A stretch of DNA of 64,000 nucleotides. Origin: Gossypium raimondii (taxonomy: Eukaryota > Streptophyta > Magnoliopsida > Malvales > Malvaceae). The translations under genes were made by a program, and so were the position numbers. The notes under the pieces were generated by a model. That model saw only the letters and a program-made list of their open reading frames with translations. It was not told where the DNA came from and did no database searches. The stretch spans positions 4,650,001 through 4,714,000 of the forward strand of contig NC_068572.1 in NCBI RefSeq assembly GCF_025698545.1, in the 5' to 3' direction. Below are positions 25,154 through 35,687 of this stretch, in pieces. Each line of letters begins with the position of its first letter. Positions within the stretch are counted from its first letter, which is position 1.

Positions 25154-26088
25154 AAGATCACTAATTCGAGTTTCAAACAAAGGAAAAAAATTTGGAGAAA
25201 ACTCTCTTCTATACTCCTTTAAAAAATTGTGAAAATGAGGGTGTCCACACCCCTGATAGTTTGAAAATAAAAAAGAAAAAATTGAAATCCACCATCATTA
25301 GATAAAAAAAATGAAGAAATATACTTTTACCATTAAAATCATGCAGCCTTTGCATCCACTAGAAATTCATCCTCTGAGCCCTCAACATCGACAACATTCC
25401 CCATCATCGCCATATCTTCCTCAACCTCACAATTCAACCCTTGTATAATATCTTCTATTTCCCCCACCATTGACACTGAACGTTGCTCACTTTCTAACAT
25501 GTTCATCAGCTATTGGCCCATGTTATCACCCATCCCACTTCTTGCCTCATCATCTGGCCTTTGCCCAAAATTTTCTCCCATTTTATTTTGCGAATCTGAA
25601 ACTCGGGAGCATTGGCCATTAAGATCACTAATTCGAGTTTCAAACAAAGCAAAAAAATCTAGAGAAAACTCGCTTCTATACTCCTTTAAAAAATTGTGAA
25701 AATAGGGGTGTCCACACCCCTGACAGTTTGAAAATATAAAATAAAAAATAAAATCCACCATTATCAGATAAATTTTTTATTGAAGAAATCTACTTTTACC
25801 ATTGAAATCATGCAACCTCCGAATCCACTAAAAATTCATCCTCTGAGCCCTCAACATCGACAACATTCCCCGTCATCGCCATATCTTCCCCAACCTCATG
25901 ATTCAGCCCTTGTATAATATCTTCTATTGCCCCCACCACTGACACTGAAGGCTGCTCACTTTCCGACAGTTTTGTCAGTTCTTGGCCCATGTTATCACCC
26001 ATTCCGTTTCCTTCCTCATCATCTAGCCTTTGCCTAAAATTTCCCTCCATTTTAGTTTGCAAATTTAAAAATTGGGAGCATTTGCCCT
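25154..26088 (-). repeat. Tandem duplication of the LINE ORF1/ORF2 junction
   Basis: Unit 1 is 25154-25620 and unit 2 is 25621 to about 26088 (period 467 bp). Both start AAGATCACTAATTCGAG and are about 90 percent alike by eye. Each unit encodes the acidic ORF1 end (GSEDEFLVDSEVA in unit 2) followed by the start of the endonuclease (NCQGCGHPYFHNFLKEY, ALFETRIS). The duplication thus repeats the ORF1 terminus and the ORF2 start of the LINE. Confidence 0.85.
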
Positions 26089-26560
26089 TACTTTTTGTGA
26101 AGTACCTGTTTTGGAAGGAAATTTTACTGCAACATCTATCCTCTCGTTTAAAGATGGACCCATCGCTTGAAAATTAAACTGACCCACTTCCTTATTAATT
26201 AAAATTAGCCCCATTTTTTATCTATCATCATAGGGGTTAACATTCAGCCCAACAGAAGACCCCGCCTATTTTGTTGGACTGTTTTAGTATGCCATTATTA
26301 TGTTTTGGCCCACTAACCAAAATTGGCCCTTTTCCTTTACCCTTAGGGTTTTCTTTGCCTTTTTCTTTTCCGTTATTTGCTTCTCCACCATGCCGCCATT
26401 CCTTTCCAACATCCTTAATCTCCCCAACTTTCGCCTTTAAAACCCAATTGACATATTTATCATTTAAGTCCCCAGATTTTCCCCTGCCAATTCCCCATGA
26501 TTCCTGCAAAAGGATACGCTCATCAATTAACATTGAAGACCACACATTGTATTGTGAATA
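25808..26560 (-). pseudogene. LINE ORF1 C-terminal part
   Basis: The minus-strand frame 26545-26237 is lysine/glycine-rich (GKEKGKENPKGKGKGPILV), and the frame 26062-25808 is acidic (SEDEFLVDSEVA). Together they have the basic-then-acidic look of the C-terminal half of plant LINE ORF1. The N-terminal RNA-binding part is not seen above 26560, so the LINE is 5'-truncated or its start is decayed. Confidence 0.65.
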
Positions 26561-26760
26561 AAGGGAATCGAATCTACATGCTCAAAGATTCAAGGTCTTT
26601 GCCTTAGATAGAAATGTCAATGACTCATTAGCTTAAGTGTTACCCTTTTTAACGTTGTTTGAGAAGTCTAAAAATTTTGTTAGTTGGGGAAATGACAAAT
26701 TTTATTTGAAGGGATTGAAATTAAGTTATAAATTTTAAGGGATTAAAGAAGAATTTTAAT
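26532..26760 (-). repeat. Dispersed repeat, SINE-like, copy 1
   Basis: It shares long stretches with 37137-37340, for example GGGAATCGAATCTACATGCT followed by CAAAGATTCAAGGTCTTTGC. On the minus strand there is a GATTCGATTCCC that matches a tRNA B box, and a TAAGCTAATGAGTC that could be an A box about 60 bases before it. That spacing is long, so the tRNA origin is only a suggestion. Confidence 0.5.
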
Positions 26761-27384
26761 AATTATATTAATTTATTGGTTCATAATTTTTGAAGGAAAT
26801 AAATTGAAATTTTATCACACTAGAGGGTTAGAATGCAATTAAACTATTATATTAACTTATAATTTCATATTTTGATGGAATTAACATGAAATCCTTTCTA
26901 TTTTAGGGCTAATGCCTCTATTTGTCTCTTGGCATTGTCCCTATATATTAATAGTGTATCAAATAATTTAGGGTTACATTATTAGTGAATTTTTCTACTA
27001 CACGAACAAAGTTGCAAGACACTTGTCCGTATGGTAAAAATAAAAAATGATTATTAAGAAAAATAGGCATGTGGTAGTATTTTAATATGAATTGCGAGTT
27101 AAAATATTTTACGCAATATATCAAATATTAACCTTTTATAATTCATTTAATTTTGGTTTGATTGAAAAACTATAATACTATTTATCTATAATATATAATA
27201 ATTTATGGGAGCATATTCGATGCCTTTGTTGGTGCATAAATCTCATTCACCATTAGTGAATAAGAATATGAGGAGGGCTTATAAATAAATATAAATAACT
27301 TTATTTAAATATAATTAAAAATAATTAATTATAAAGAAACCTTAAAACCCTACAACCTAAACATGAGATCTTAAACAAAATAAC

Positions 27385-27962
27385 TCCTATGTACGCTGAT
27401 CGTAAAGGTCTTAGTAACAAGCTAAAAAAATCAATTAAGCCCTTTTAAAATTTAAAATTAGTTAAAAATCCTAAATGAATTTATTTATAAAATTTATAAA
27501 TTATAAAAATTTTATTAAAAATAACAATACCGACCGATTAAAATCTAATGGTTATAAGATTTTTAACAAATTTGACCCTACTCTTTTATAGGGTCAATAT
27601 TGTTACTTTTTAATAAAAATTTAAATTTTAATAAATTTTTATGAATTTTGTTTATATTTTGTTTATAATTTTAATAACTTTTAAAATTTAAAAGGGTTTA
27701 ATTGATTTTTTTGAATTGTTACTAAGGGCTTTTTTATTCTTTAGCCTTATTAGTTTAAAAGAATCTAATTTATCTCTCATAAATGAGTAGGGGTCAAATA
27801 CAATAAATGTGTAAAGATTGAGAACTAAATTTATTATTATACCTTATATATAAACACCATATTTTGGATGAGGGATTGTTATGCTCACTTAACTAACTTA
27901 CAAGAGCTAATCTACACTTTTTAAATAAAGAAGTTAAAATGCAATCTAAGGAATAATAAGGG
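27385..27962 (-). repeat. Fold-back MITE, copy 1
   Basis: It contains an internal inverted repeat: CAAGCTAAAAAAATCAATTAAGCCCTTTT near 27420 pairs with AAAAGGGTTTAATTGATTTTTTTGAATTGTT near 27690. The inner core has GACCCTACTCTTTTATAGGGTC. The whole block is present in opposite orientation at about 34185-34800. It is non-coding and very AT-rich. Confidence 0.7.
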
Positions 27963-28476
27963 GGGTTGTTAACATCAGTAATTTTTAGAATTAGGACCAA
28001 ATTAACAGAATATGTAAATTAATCAAAGATTTCATAAGGCTTAATTCCTATTGATGTTTAGATTTTTCGTCATTATCAATCGTTACCTTAGCCAAGAATT
28101 AGTAATTGCATTTGTTCCAATGGTTAGACATCGTATTTCCGTAATGTCATCATTTCACAATAATTTTAAGTTTAATTATCAGTTTTTCGATCTTCTCAAA
28201 TCTTTGATAAACTTTCCAAAATCATGATACAAACCGTTAATTTGTGTGTAAATATCGTTTGAAGGATCGGATCCAGGTGAATCAGATCAAAATCGAGTGT
28301 GAGGAACATCAATAGGACCCGTGGTGAAAAGTGTGTGTTCTTTACCAAGTGAATCGTTAATTTGTTTGATTTCCATAAAATAAAAATTAGTTAATTTGTT
28401 ATAATGATTCAATTTTGACATAAAATTCATTTATTTAACAAATGAACCATTGAAATTGTCACTGAACAATATTAAT
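27963..28476. other. AT-rich spacer, no gene seen
   Basis: I see no coding sequence or bounded repeat here. The right end is the 5' copy of the retrocopy target duplication (28477-28492). Confidence 0.5.
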
Positions 28477-28492
28477 AAGTATACGGTCAGAC

Positions 28493-29584
28493 TAAGAATC
28501 CCAGGATATTTATAGTGGTCACTTCGACGTATGTACGCACTTTCCAAGTGCTGTATTTGACTGGTGTGATGCACTCGCTAATGCTGGTTCCCTATGATCT
28601 GGTTTGGATCGTGGGGGAAGCTGGTGGCGTCAGCAATGAAAAGGCGTCGCTTATTGCGAAACCGAGCTTGAAAATTATCCACGTCGGATTCAATCAACGG
28701 ATGCCGAATTCCTGGGAAGAACGACATAAATTAGAGTCCAAGATGCGTCTTCGTGCTCTAAGAAGTATTAGAGAGAAGAAATCGGATGGAATTGTTATGT
28801 TTGCTGGTGATAGCAATATGTTTAGTATGGAACTTTTTGATGAGATCCAAAATGTGAAATGGTTCGGGGCTGTTTCAGTTGGAATGCTTACTCATTCGGT
28901 TAATACTGATGAGATGGCGGATCGAAAAAAGGATGAAAAGGAGAATCCTAGAATGCCTATTCAATGCCCTGCTTGTAACGCCTCCGATATGTTGGCAGGA
29001 TGGCATACTTTTAAAACATTGCCATTTGTTGGGAAAAGTGCGGTTTATATCGATGATCGAGCAACTGTGCTGCCGAAGAAGTTGGAATGGTCAGGGTTTG
29101 TTTTGAATTCTAGGTTGCTTTGGAAAGATAGCAGTGATAAGTCGGAATGGATTAAGGATATTGATATGTTGAATGGTGATATTGAGAGTCCCTTGGGTTT
29201 GGTTAATGACCCTTCGGTGGTGGAGCCACTTGGAAACTGCGATCGTCAAGTTTTGCTCTGGTGGCTTCGAGTTGAAGCTCGTGCTGATAGTAAATTTCCT
29301 CCCATATGGATAATTGACCCACCTCTGGAGATCACGGTCTCATCAAAACGCACTCCATGGCGAGATGCTCCCCCGGAACTCCCTGCTAATGAAAAACCAA
29401 CAATGGGCATTCAAGATCCAATAGTGAAGCATAGCACAAAGAGGACATCCAGATCAAAACATCGAAGTAAAAGAAAGCCTGAACCAAAAACCGACACACA
29501 GGTTTCGACAAGGCATTCTGAACAAAACTAAAATCTTTACCCTGCAACCTATGGAACTGCTGCACCATGAGATTGGACCAAATA
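28493..29584 (+). pseudogene. IRX14: 5'-truncated IRX14-like GT43 xylosyltransferase, first copy
   Basis: The open frame 28515-29531 (338 residues, ending SEQN) matches the catalytic and C-terminal parts of plant GT43 IRX14-type proteins, which take part in xylan backbone synthesis in the Golgi. Landmarks are TYVRTFQVLYLTGVMHSL, GFNQRMPNSWEERHKLESKM, MELFDEIQNVKWFGAVSVG and KLEWSGFVLNSRLLWKD. The N-terminal cytosolic/membrane part (roughly 170 residues in the family) is absent. Homology continues a few codons before the ATG, so that ATG is not a true start. The nucleotide-sugar DDS-type motif reads AGDSN here: one acid is lost. The frame is open but no full enzyme can be made. Confidence 0.85.
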
Positions 29585-29743
29585 GAGGGATAATAGCCAT
29601 TCACTCCTGGCTTTTGTTGTGCCAACATAACAGGTTGCTATGAATACATGCTCCTCCTGAGTTTGTAAATCCTCAGCAGGTCTAGCCTGTTGCTGAGTAG
29701 CCTCTTTTGGCTTGCCCTTGCACACCTTCTCCACATGACCAAA

Positions 29744-30565
29744 CTACTTGCGCTTCCTGAATTGGATGTCTAGCCTATACCAGTAGTACTTTTCTGAGTG
29801 TGTTGTCTTCTTACAGTGAACACATGTTGGAAACACATTTTTTGCTTCATCTCTTCCTGATTTGACTCTCCTATTGTGCCAAGGCTTTTTGCCTTTTACA
29901 CTCATACTCGAGCCCTCACTAGCTTTAACCTGGAAAGCAGCTTCAGGATTTTCTTCCTGCCTATTTGCCCTCATTTGCTCAAGTGCATACAGGGAGTTTA
30001 TTAGCTCAGATAATGAAATGGCTGATAAGTTCCTCGAGTCCTCAAGTGAAGAGATTTTTTACTCGAATTTCTTAGGGAGAGTTGTGATGACCTTTTCAAC
30101 AACTCTGCTCTCTGTGAAGTCTACTCCAAGGAACCTTATACTGTTGACAATGGCCATTATTCTGTCTGAGTACTGCTTGGTGGTCTCAGACTCCTTCATC
30201 CTTAAATTCTCAAAATCTCTCCTGAGGTTGATCACTTGCTGCTGCCTTGTTTTGTCAGTCCCCATGAACTCCTCCTTCAGCTTCTCCCATGCCTGCTTTG
30301 GTGAGTCACAGGCCATGATGCAAGTGAAAATCACATCAGACACTCCATTTTGCAGATAGGCTATAGCCTTGTGCTTCTTGGCTCGCTCCTCAGAATGCTG
30401 CCTAATTTGAGCAATGGTGGGATTGGCTCTCAATGAAGGTGGTTCAGCATCATTCTCGATCACACTCCAGAGATCGTGTGCCTGGAGGTATGTATTCATT
30501 TTAACTATCCAGATGTGATAGTATTCTCCAGTGAACACTGGTGGTGGTGGTGGAGTGAAACTCAT
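29744..30565 (-). pseudogene. Ty1-copia gag (UBN2-type), disabled
   Basis: It starts MSFTPPPPPVFTGEYYHIW and continues with AWEKLKEEFMGTDKTRQQQ, the plant copia gag pattern. At 30056-30058 an in-frame TAA follows KKFE where relatives have an aromatic residue, and the same frame goes on as KISSLEDS...LSELINSLYALEQ. The zinc knuckle is CVHCKKTTHSEKYYW, so the last cysteine of C-x2-C-x4-H-x4-C has become tyrosine. A stop after FRKRK and a shift lead into VEKVCKGKPKEATQQQ (29734-29549). Confidence 0.8.
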
Positions 30566-30665
30566 TGTGCTTGTCTGAGTTCAAAGGCTTCGATCTTAAC
30601 TGTTTTATGCTTTACTTTGCTTTTGGTTTGAAAACAACAGAATGACAAAGGCCCCTCAAAGACTT

Positions 30666-30680
30666 GGGCTCATGATACCA
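30666..30680 (-). other. Copia primer-binding site
   Basis: On the minus strand it reads TGGTATCATGAGCCC, two bases from the LTR end. The initiator-tRNA-Met primer site of copia elements is TGGTATCAGAGC; here it carries one extra T. Confidence 0.7.
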
Positions 30681-30682
30681 TT

Positions 30683-31162
30683 TGTTGGAACATTGGCAGC
30701 ATGCATTGAACAAAACTTTCAAAACAGAACCAATGAAGATCGAAGCAGAAAACAAAACAAAACAAAGCAGTGAACAAAACTTGAATGCACAGTAAATGTA
30801 ACTGAACAACTTTCTTTTTCATTCAAAATTTGAAAATATATATTGGAGTTATAATTTTTGACATAATTGACAATTACTTAATGACATAACTGCTCCCACT
30901 TAAGTTAAACTAATACTAGCTTTAATCAAATACAAGGCTAAGCTGACATACCAGCTTTTACATCAAAATCCCATCACTAACTTAATCCTACTAACTTTGT
31001 AAGATAGTTAAAATTGAACTAATCAAAATTACATAACAACAAAATAACCAAATCAGATTGCTTCATTCGGTCCAGTTTCATCCTTGCGCACCAAGCAAAG
31101 CTACTGAACTCGATGGCTGCATGCTGCTGGTTTCATGTTGCACTGCAGGCCAACTCTCAACA
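30683..31162 (-). repeat. Copia LTR, 480 bp
   Basis: It is bounded by TGTTG (30683) and CAACA (31162), a 5-bp inverted repeat with TG...CA ends. The right edge meets IRX14 coding sequence at GAATGCC (31163), so GAATG is the probable remaining copy of the 5-bp target duplication. Confidence 0.8.
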
Positions 31163-32138
31163 GAATGCCTGTTCAAGGCCCTACTTGTAACGCCTCAAAT
31201 ATGTTGGCAGGATGGCATACTTTTAAAACATTGCCATTTGCTGGGAAAAGTACGGTTTATATCGATGATCGGGCAACTGTGCTGCCGAGAAAGTTGGAGT
31301 GGTCAGGGTTTGTTTTGAATTCTAGGTTGCTTTGGAAAGATAGCAGAGATAAGTCGAAATGGATTAAGGATATTGATATGTTGAATGGTGATATTGAGAG
31401 TCCCTTGGGTTTGGTTAATGACCCTTCGGTGGTGGAGCCACTTGGAAACTGCGATCGTCAAGTTTTGCTCTGGTGGCTCCGGGTTGAAGCTTGTACTGAT
31501 AGCAAATTTCCTCCCATATGGATAATTGACTCACCTCCGGAGATCACGGTCTCATCAAAACGCACTCCATGGCCAGATGCTCCCCCGGAACTCCCTGCTA
31601 ATGAAAAACCAGTAATGGGCATTCAAGATCCAATAGTGAAGCATAGTACAAAGAGGACATCTAGATCAAAACATCGAAGTAAAAGAAAGAATGAACCAAA
31701 AACCGACACACAAGTTTCGACAAGGCATTCTGAACAAAACTAAAATCTTTACCCTGCAATCTATGGAACTGCTGCACCATGAGATTGGACCAAATATGGG
31801 GAAAATGTAGATGGTGTTACCAGTCAATATGGAGAAACACCTCTCACGAAAATCCAGTTTTTACGTGCAATTCAGTTCGAGTTTGTCCAGAGTTTCAAAT
31901 ATTTTTACAATTTCTTTCTATTCTTTTTGCTTTTATGTTTTTTTGGGTCTTTAGTTTGTTGGGGTGATCAATATTGTGCTTCAGTGAGGAGGAATGTCAG
32001 CTAAGCCTTTCTCTCTGCCCTTGCGAGATGCTTGTATACTGAAATGCTTTTGGGTTACAAATTTATACATAAAATCTTTTAGTAGGAATTATAGACCTGT
32101 CTTAATTCAAAAACAATAAAAATTTCCATTTCATTTTC
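31163..32138 (+). pseudogene. IRX14: IRX14-like 3' part, second copy
   Basis: It starts inside the coding sequence at the bases for RMPVQGPTCNASNM and runs in frame to the same SEQN stop at 31743. It is nearly identical to 28951-29531. It then keeps the 3'UTR, which the first copy loses at 29584, and ends in the poly-A run. It lacks all sequence upstream of the copia insertion point. At several differing positions it is closer to what I remember of functional IRX14 (VQGP, FAGK, PRK) than the first copy (IQCP, FVGK, PKK). Confidence 0.85.
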
Positions 32139-32178
32139 TAAAAAAAAAAGTATACGGTTGGACTTGAAGACCCACACA

Positions 32179-32725
32179 TAGGGGTGAGTATTCGATAGAG
32201 TCGAGTCGAATCGAGTAAAAATTTTTCGAGTTAGTCGAGTTGACAAATCCTATTTTAGCAACTGAACTCAATTTGAATTTTTTCGAATTGAATCGAATAG
32301 AGTCAAAAATTTCGTGTCAAATCGAGTCGAGTTAACGAATCCTATTATTTATACTTAATGTTATGTTTAGATGGATCAATTATTTAACTAGTAGACGAAG
32401 TACAAGATTATTTAACTACATGAACAATATAATGATTTTGCCTTTTAACTTAATGTGTAAATATTTATCAAAACGACGTAGTATTTTGAATTTTAACTTT
32501 TAAAAAAGTAAACATTTATCAAAACGACGTAGTTTTGTATTTTTTTATTCGGATTCTCGGATAACTCGAATTGTGTAATTCATATTCGAGTTAAATCGAA
32601 AAACTTAATTTTTTACTCGAGTTGATCCGAATAACTTGATTAACTCAAATAACTCGAACTATTTAATTCAAAATCTGAATTTTTTATTGAATTTTTTGAA
32701 TCGAATTGGATTTTGCTCACCCCTA
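32179..32725. mobile_element. hAT-type MITE
   Basis: 547 bp with perfect 10-bp inverted ends (TAGGGGTGAG at 32179, CTCACCCCTA ending at 32725). The flanks CCCACACA (32171-32178) and CCCACACC (32726-32733) match at 7 of 8, fitting a hAT target duplication. The interior is full of TCGAGT/ACTCGA-type short inverted motifs and non-coding. Confidence 0.85.
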
Positions 32726-32984
32726 CCCACACCTATAATTGTGCATGCCAAGTCTTAAATTTGGGTACTTAATACTTCCATTTTTTCCAATTGAGCCAAG
32801 ATCGCATTGATTAATTGATATGATGATTCGATTTATTAGTAAAAACAATGATGTTTAGGCAAGAGCCGCTTTGATTTAAAAAAGGAACTTGTTGAAAGCT
32901 TGAACAACTTGGGTTCATTTGAACTATGAGTTGTGATTTATCATCCAGGTGTTCATTTTCTTGAAAGAATAATTTTCTTCAAAG

Positions 32985-33960
32985 AATAATTTGGGTTCGA
33001 ATCGCAATTGTTGTTGGGGCTATGAGAGTAAATATCACTTTTCAGTGGGTTCAGCTTATTATATATTCATCGGGAAAGAGATTAGTCCCAATTTGGATAT
33101 GAGGACTAGTTGGATTTGGCATCTTAAATGCCCAGAAGTATCTGTTTCTTCATATGGCTCGCTTTCCTGGACCGCTTGAATACAAATGAGATTTGTGCAC
33201 GTTAATAAATGAGTGCAAATGCTACTTGCCAGTTGTGTGAACATGTTAAGGGATCAGTGGAGCATATTTTTAGGAGCTGTGTAACAGGAAAGGAGATTTG
33301 GGTGAGCCTACGAGTTGATAACAGACAACAAAACCTTTTTCAGCCCCTTCAAGGATATTGGTCCATGCAAAACTGCAGGGGGACTGTGGTGTTACATTTT
33401 CAAGTGTCATGGGGTATGTTGTTTACTACTATATGGGTTCATGGAACGGTAGAAATGACAAAGTTTTTAATGGCAGATTGTCACTTGCAATCAAGCTATT
33501 AGAATATGCTATCTCTCTAGCAATGTTCTCAAATGTTTCTTCATGTTGGGTCCAACAGAGAAAGCCACCTTCCGAGGTTTGTATTTTAAACAAGATGGGG
33601 CTGGGGGAGTTAAACCCTGATTCGGATTGGCTTCGACGAGGGGATTAATACGTGACGAAAGGGGCAAGTGAGTTAAGGGTCTTTTGCTGAAAATAGGGAC
33701 ATCAAATAGCGTACAAGCTGAACTCTGGAGCGTTAATGAAGGACTACAACTTGCGAAAAATCTAGGCATCTCCAAGCTCACTTGTGGTACGTTTCTTGGC
33801 TGGGCCATTTGAGGACGACCAAATTGGCACCTTGATTTTAGATTGTCTAAAGTTCATAAATGAGGGAGGATTCTCTAGCAAGAGAGGGAAACGTGTGCCA
33901 ACCACCTGGCCAAATTAGCATAGGGACTTAGAAGTTGGGGTACTGGTTCTTCTCAACTTT
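32985..33960 (+). pseudogene. LINE ORF2 3' fragment (zf-RVT and RNase H)
   Basis: Plus-strand pieces read FSVGSAYYIF, then MSANATCQLCEHVKGSVEHIFRSC (zinc-finger of LINE RT: C-x2-C, H, C) and WNGRNDKVFNG. Near 33700 comes SVQAELWSVNEGLQLAKNLGISKL (RNase H, with its conserved E). Frameshifts separate them. It is a second LINE, opposite in orientation to the one spread over the first 26 kb. Confidence 0.75.
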
Positions 33961-34184
33961 CCGCCAACAAACACTAAAATAATAATAATAATAATTGTAG
34001 TGCATTTGATATAATTAATTTGATGAATGTATTATTATTAATTATTTTCAAATAATACATTTCATTATTTATTATGCAACACACATTATATTCTATATAT
34101 ATAGTTTCTAAATATATAGTATGCTAATAATAAAATTTCTAGTAAAACATGATTAATGAGGGTAAAAGTACTACAAAACCCCCT

Positions 34185-34800
34185 TACTATACTTCAGATT
34201 GCATTTTAACCCCTTTATTTAACAAATGGGAAATTAGTCCCTGTACGTTAGATGAGCGAGCAAAACAGCTCCTCCATTAAAATTCGGTGTTTATATAAAA
34301 GGTATTATATTCAATTTAGCCTTAAACCTTTACACATGATTCAATTTGACCCCTACTCTTTTATTGGAAGTAAATTATAAAATTTTGAAACTAACAAGGC
34401 TAAAGAGTCAAAAGGCCTTCGTAGCAAGCTAAAAAAAACTCAATTAAGCCCTTTTAAAATTTAAAATCATTTAAAAAATCATAAACAAAATTTATTAAAA
34501 AGTTATAAAATTATAAAAATTTATTAAGAAATAACAATGCCGACCCATTAAAATCTAATGGTTATAAGATTTAAAAATTTTGACCCCTACTCTTTTATGG
34601 GGTCGGTATTGTTAGTTTTAATAAAATTCTAAAATTTAAAATTTTATAGCTTTTTATGAATTTTTATATTTTAATAATTTTAAAATTTAAAAGTGTTTAA
34701 TTGATTTTTTTATTTAAAATTGTTACTAAGGGCTTCTTTTGACTCTTTGGCCTTATTAGTTAAAAAAATCTAATTTACTTCTAATAGCCAAACGTAATCA
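34185..34800 (+). repeat. Fold-back MITE, copy 2
   Basis: Inverted relative of 27385-27962. It has the same internal palindrome: AAACTCAATTAAGCCCTTTT near 34436 against AAAAGTGTTTAATTGATTTT near 34689. It has the same GACCCCTACTCTTTTATGGGGTC core. Confidence 0.7.
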
Positions 34801-34950
34801 ATAATGTTTAAATTTGAACGAAATCAATAACCAAACGTAATTTTCATACCACCTTCATTAATCTTTATATTTCATCATTACGGACTTGGTTTATGGAAAT
34901 AGAGTTCCTAAACTGCATTTCCCGACACTACTAAAAATCGAGTTGTTACA
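34801..34950 (-). repeat. LTR end fragment
   Basis: It ends CACTACTAAAAATCGAGTTGTTACA, like the end at 40680-40715. Only the terminal part of an LTR is recognisable. Confidence 0.45.
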
Positions 34951-35687
34951 ATATCAATACATACGGGTACTGAGAGAAAAAGCATACACTCGTCAGTATG
35001 GTACTTAGTACATTGTTTTGGACCCAGAATGTATCAAGAGAGGCAAAAATCCTTTGTTCTTTTTTATGAATATTGGATTTTGAAAATTTCTAATTTTAAA
35101 ATTAATTTTAAAATAAAAAGTTTATCTCTTGTGAAATTAAGGTTGCTAAAATTTAAATCCATTTTTTATTGAATATCCAAATAAAGGATTTGGATTTCCA
35201 AAATTTTTACCCAAATCTTAGAGTCCAAAACCGCTATTAATGAATTCTAACCAGAGGAGGGATAATTGCTCTAATAAAGGAACATCTCGCGAAGAATGTG
35301 TTGCTTTCTTTAATTATTTATGACGGTGGTTCAAATGGCTCGTTGGTGAAAGACTGTTTATAATCTGAATGAAAATAAAGCAGATTTATGGAAACATAGG
35401 ATGAGAGAAGTGGATGTGCAAACATCACCATATTGGGCTTCTTATTACATTATTGTAGAAGACATCATATTTGGTTTGCTTTTGCAATATCTGGTTTTGT
35501 TCTTATTACTATTGTTTTTTTTTTTCAAAGGTTTGCAGATACTGTAATGCTTGCAATCTCTTTTTCTCAAACTGTACTTATATTTGCATAAACTATCATC
35601 TACAGCTCCAACAAATGACTAAATCTTAACAAAAGTTATCCAATAACATAAGAAATAAATGAAAGAATGAAAAGTTGATATCTAAGC
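34951..35687. other. Intergenic, no gene seen
   Basis: AT-rich stretch downstream of the RING-H2 gene. A T-run lies at about 35515-35525. I see no protein. Confidence 0.5.

Larger units (their letters stand above)
29585..31162 (-). mobile_element. Ty1-copia fragment: 5' LTR, primer site and gag
   Basis: On the minus strand the order is LTR (31162-30683), primer site, gag start at 30565, gag body and zinc knuckle, breaking off near 29590 at SEWLL. In relatives the next residues are the DSG of the protease. The element has lost its protease, integrase, RT and 3' LTR. It joins IRX14 3'UTR sequence at 29584/29585 and IRX14 coding sequence at 31162/31163. Confidence 0.8.
28477..32163 (+). mobile_element. 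Processed retrocopy of an IRX14-like mRNA, rearranged
   Basis: The unit starts after AAGTATACGGTCAGAC (28477-28492) and ends in an A-run (about 32139-32149) followed by AAGTATACGGTTGGAC (32148-32163). These 16-mers match at 14 of 16 positions and are read as a target-site duplication. The 5' end is truncated and the coding part lacks introns. These are the marks of LINE-driven retroposition. The retrocopy now holds a longer copy (28493-29584), a Ty1-copia fragment (29585-31162) and a second 3' part (31163-32138). Confidence 0.8.

Noticed and set aside
26271..26561. 96-codon plus-strand frame rich in F, P and S
   Set aside because: It is the complement of the lysine-rich LINE ORF1 region.
29862..30359. 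165-codon plus-strand frame
   Set aside because: It is the complement of the copia gag frame, which has clear gag similarity.
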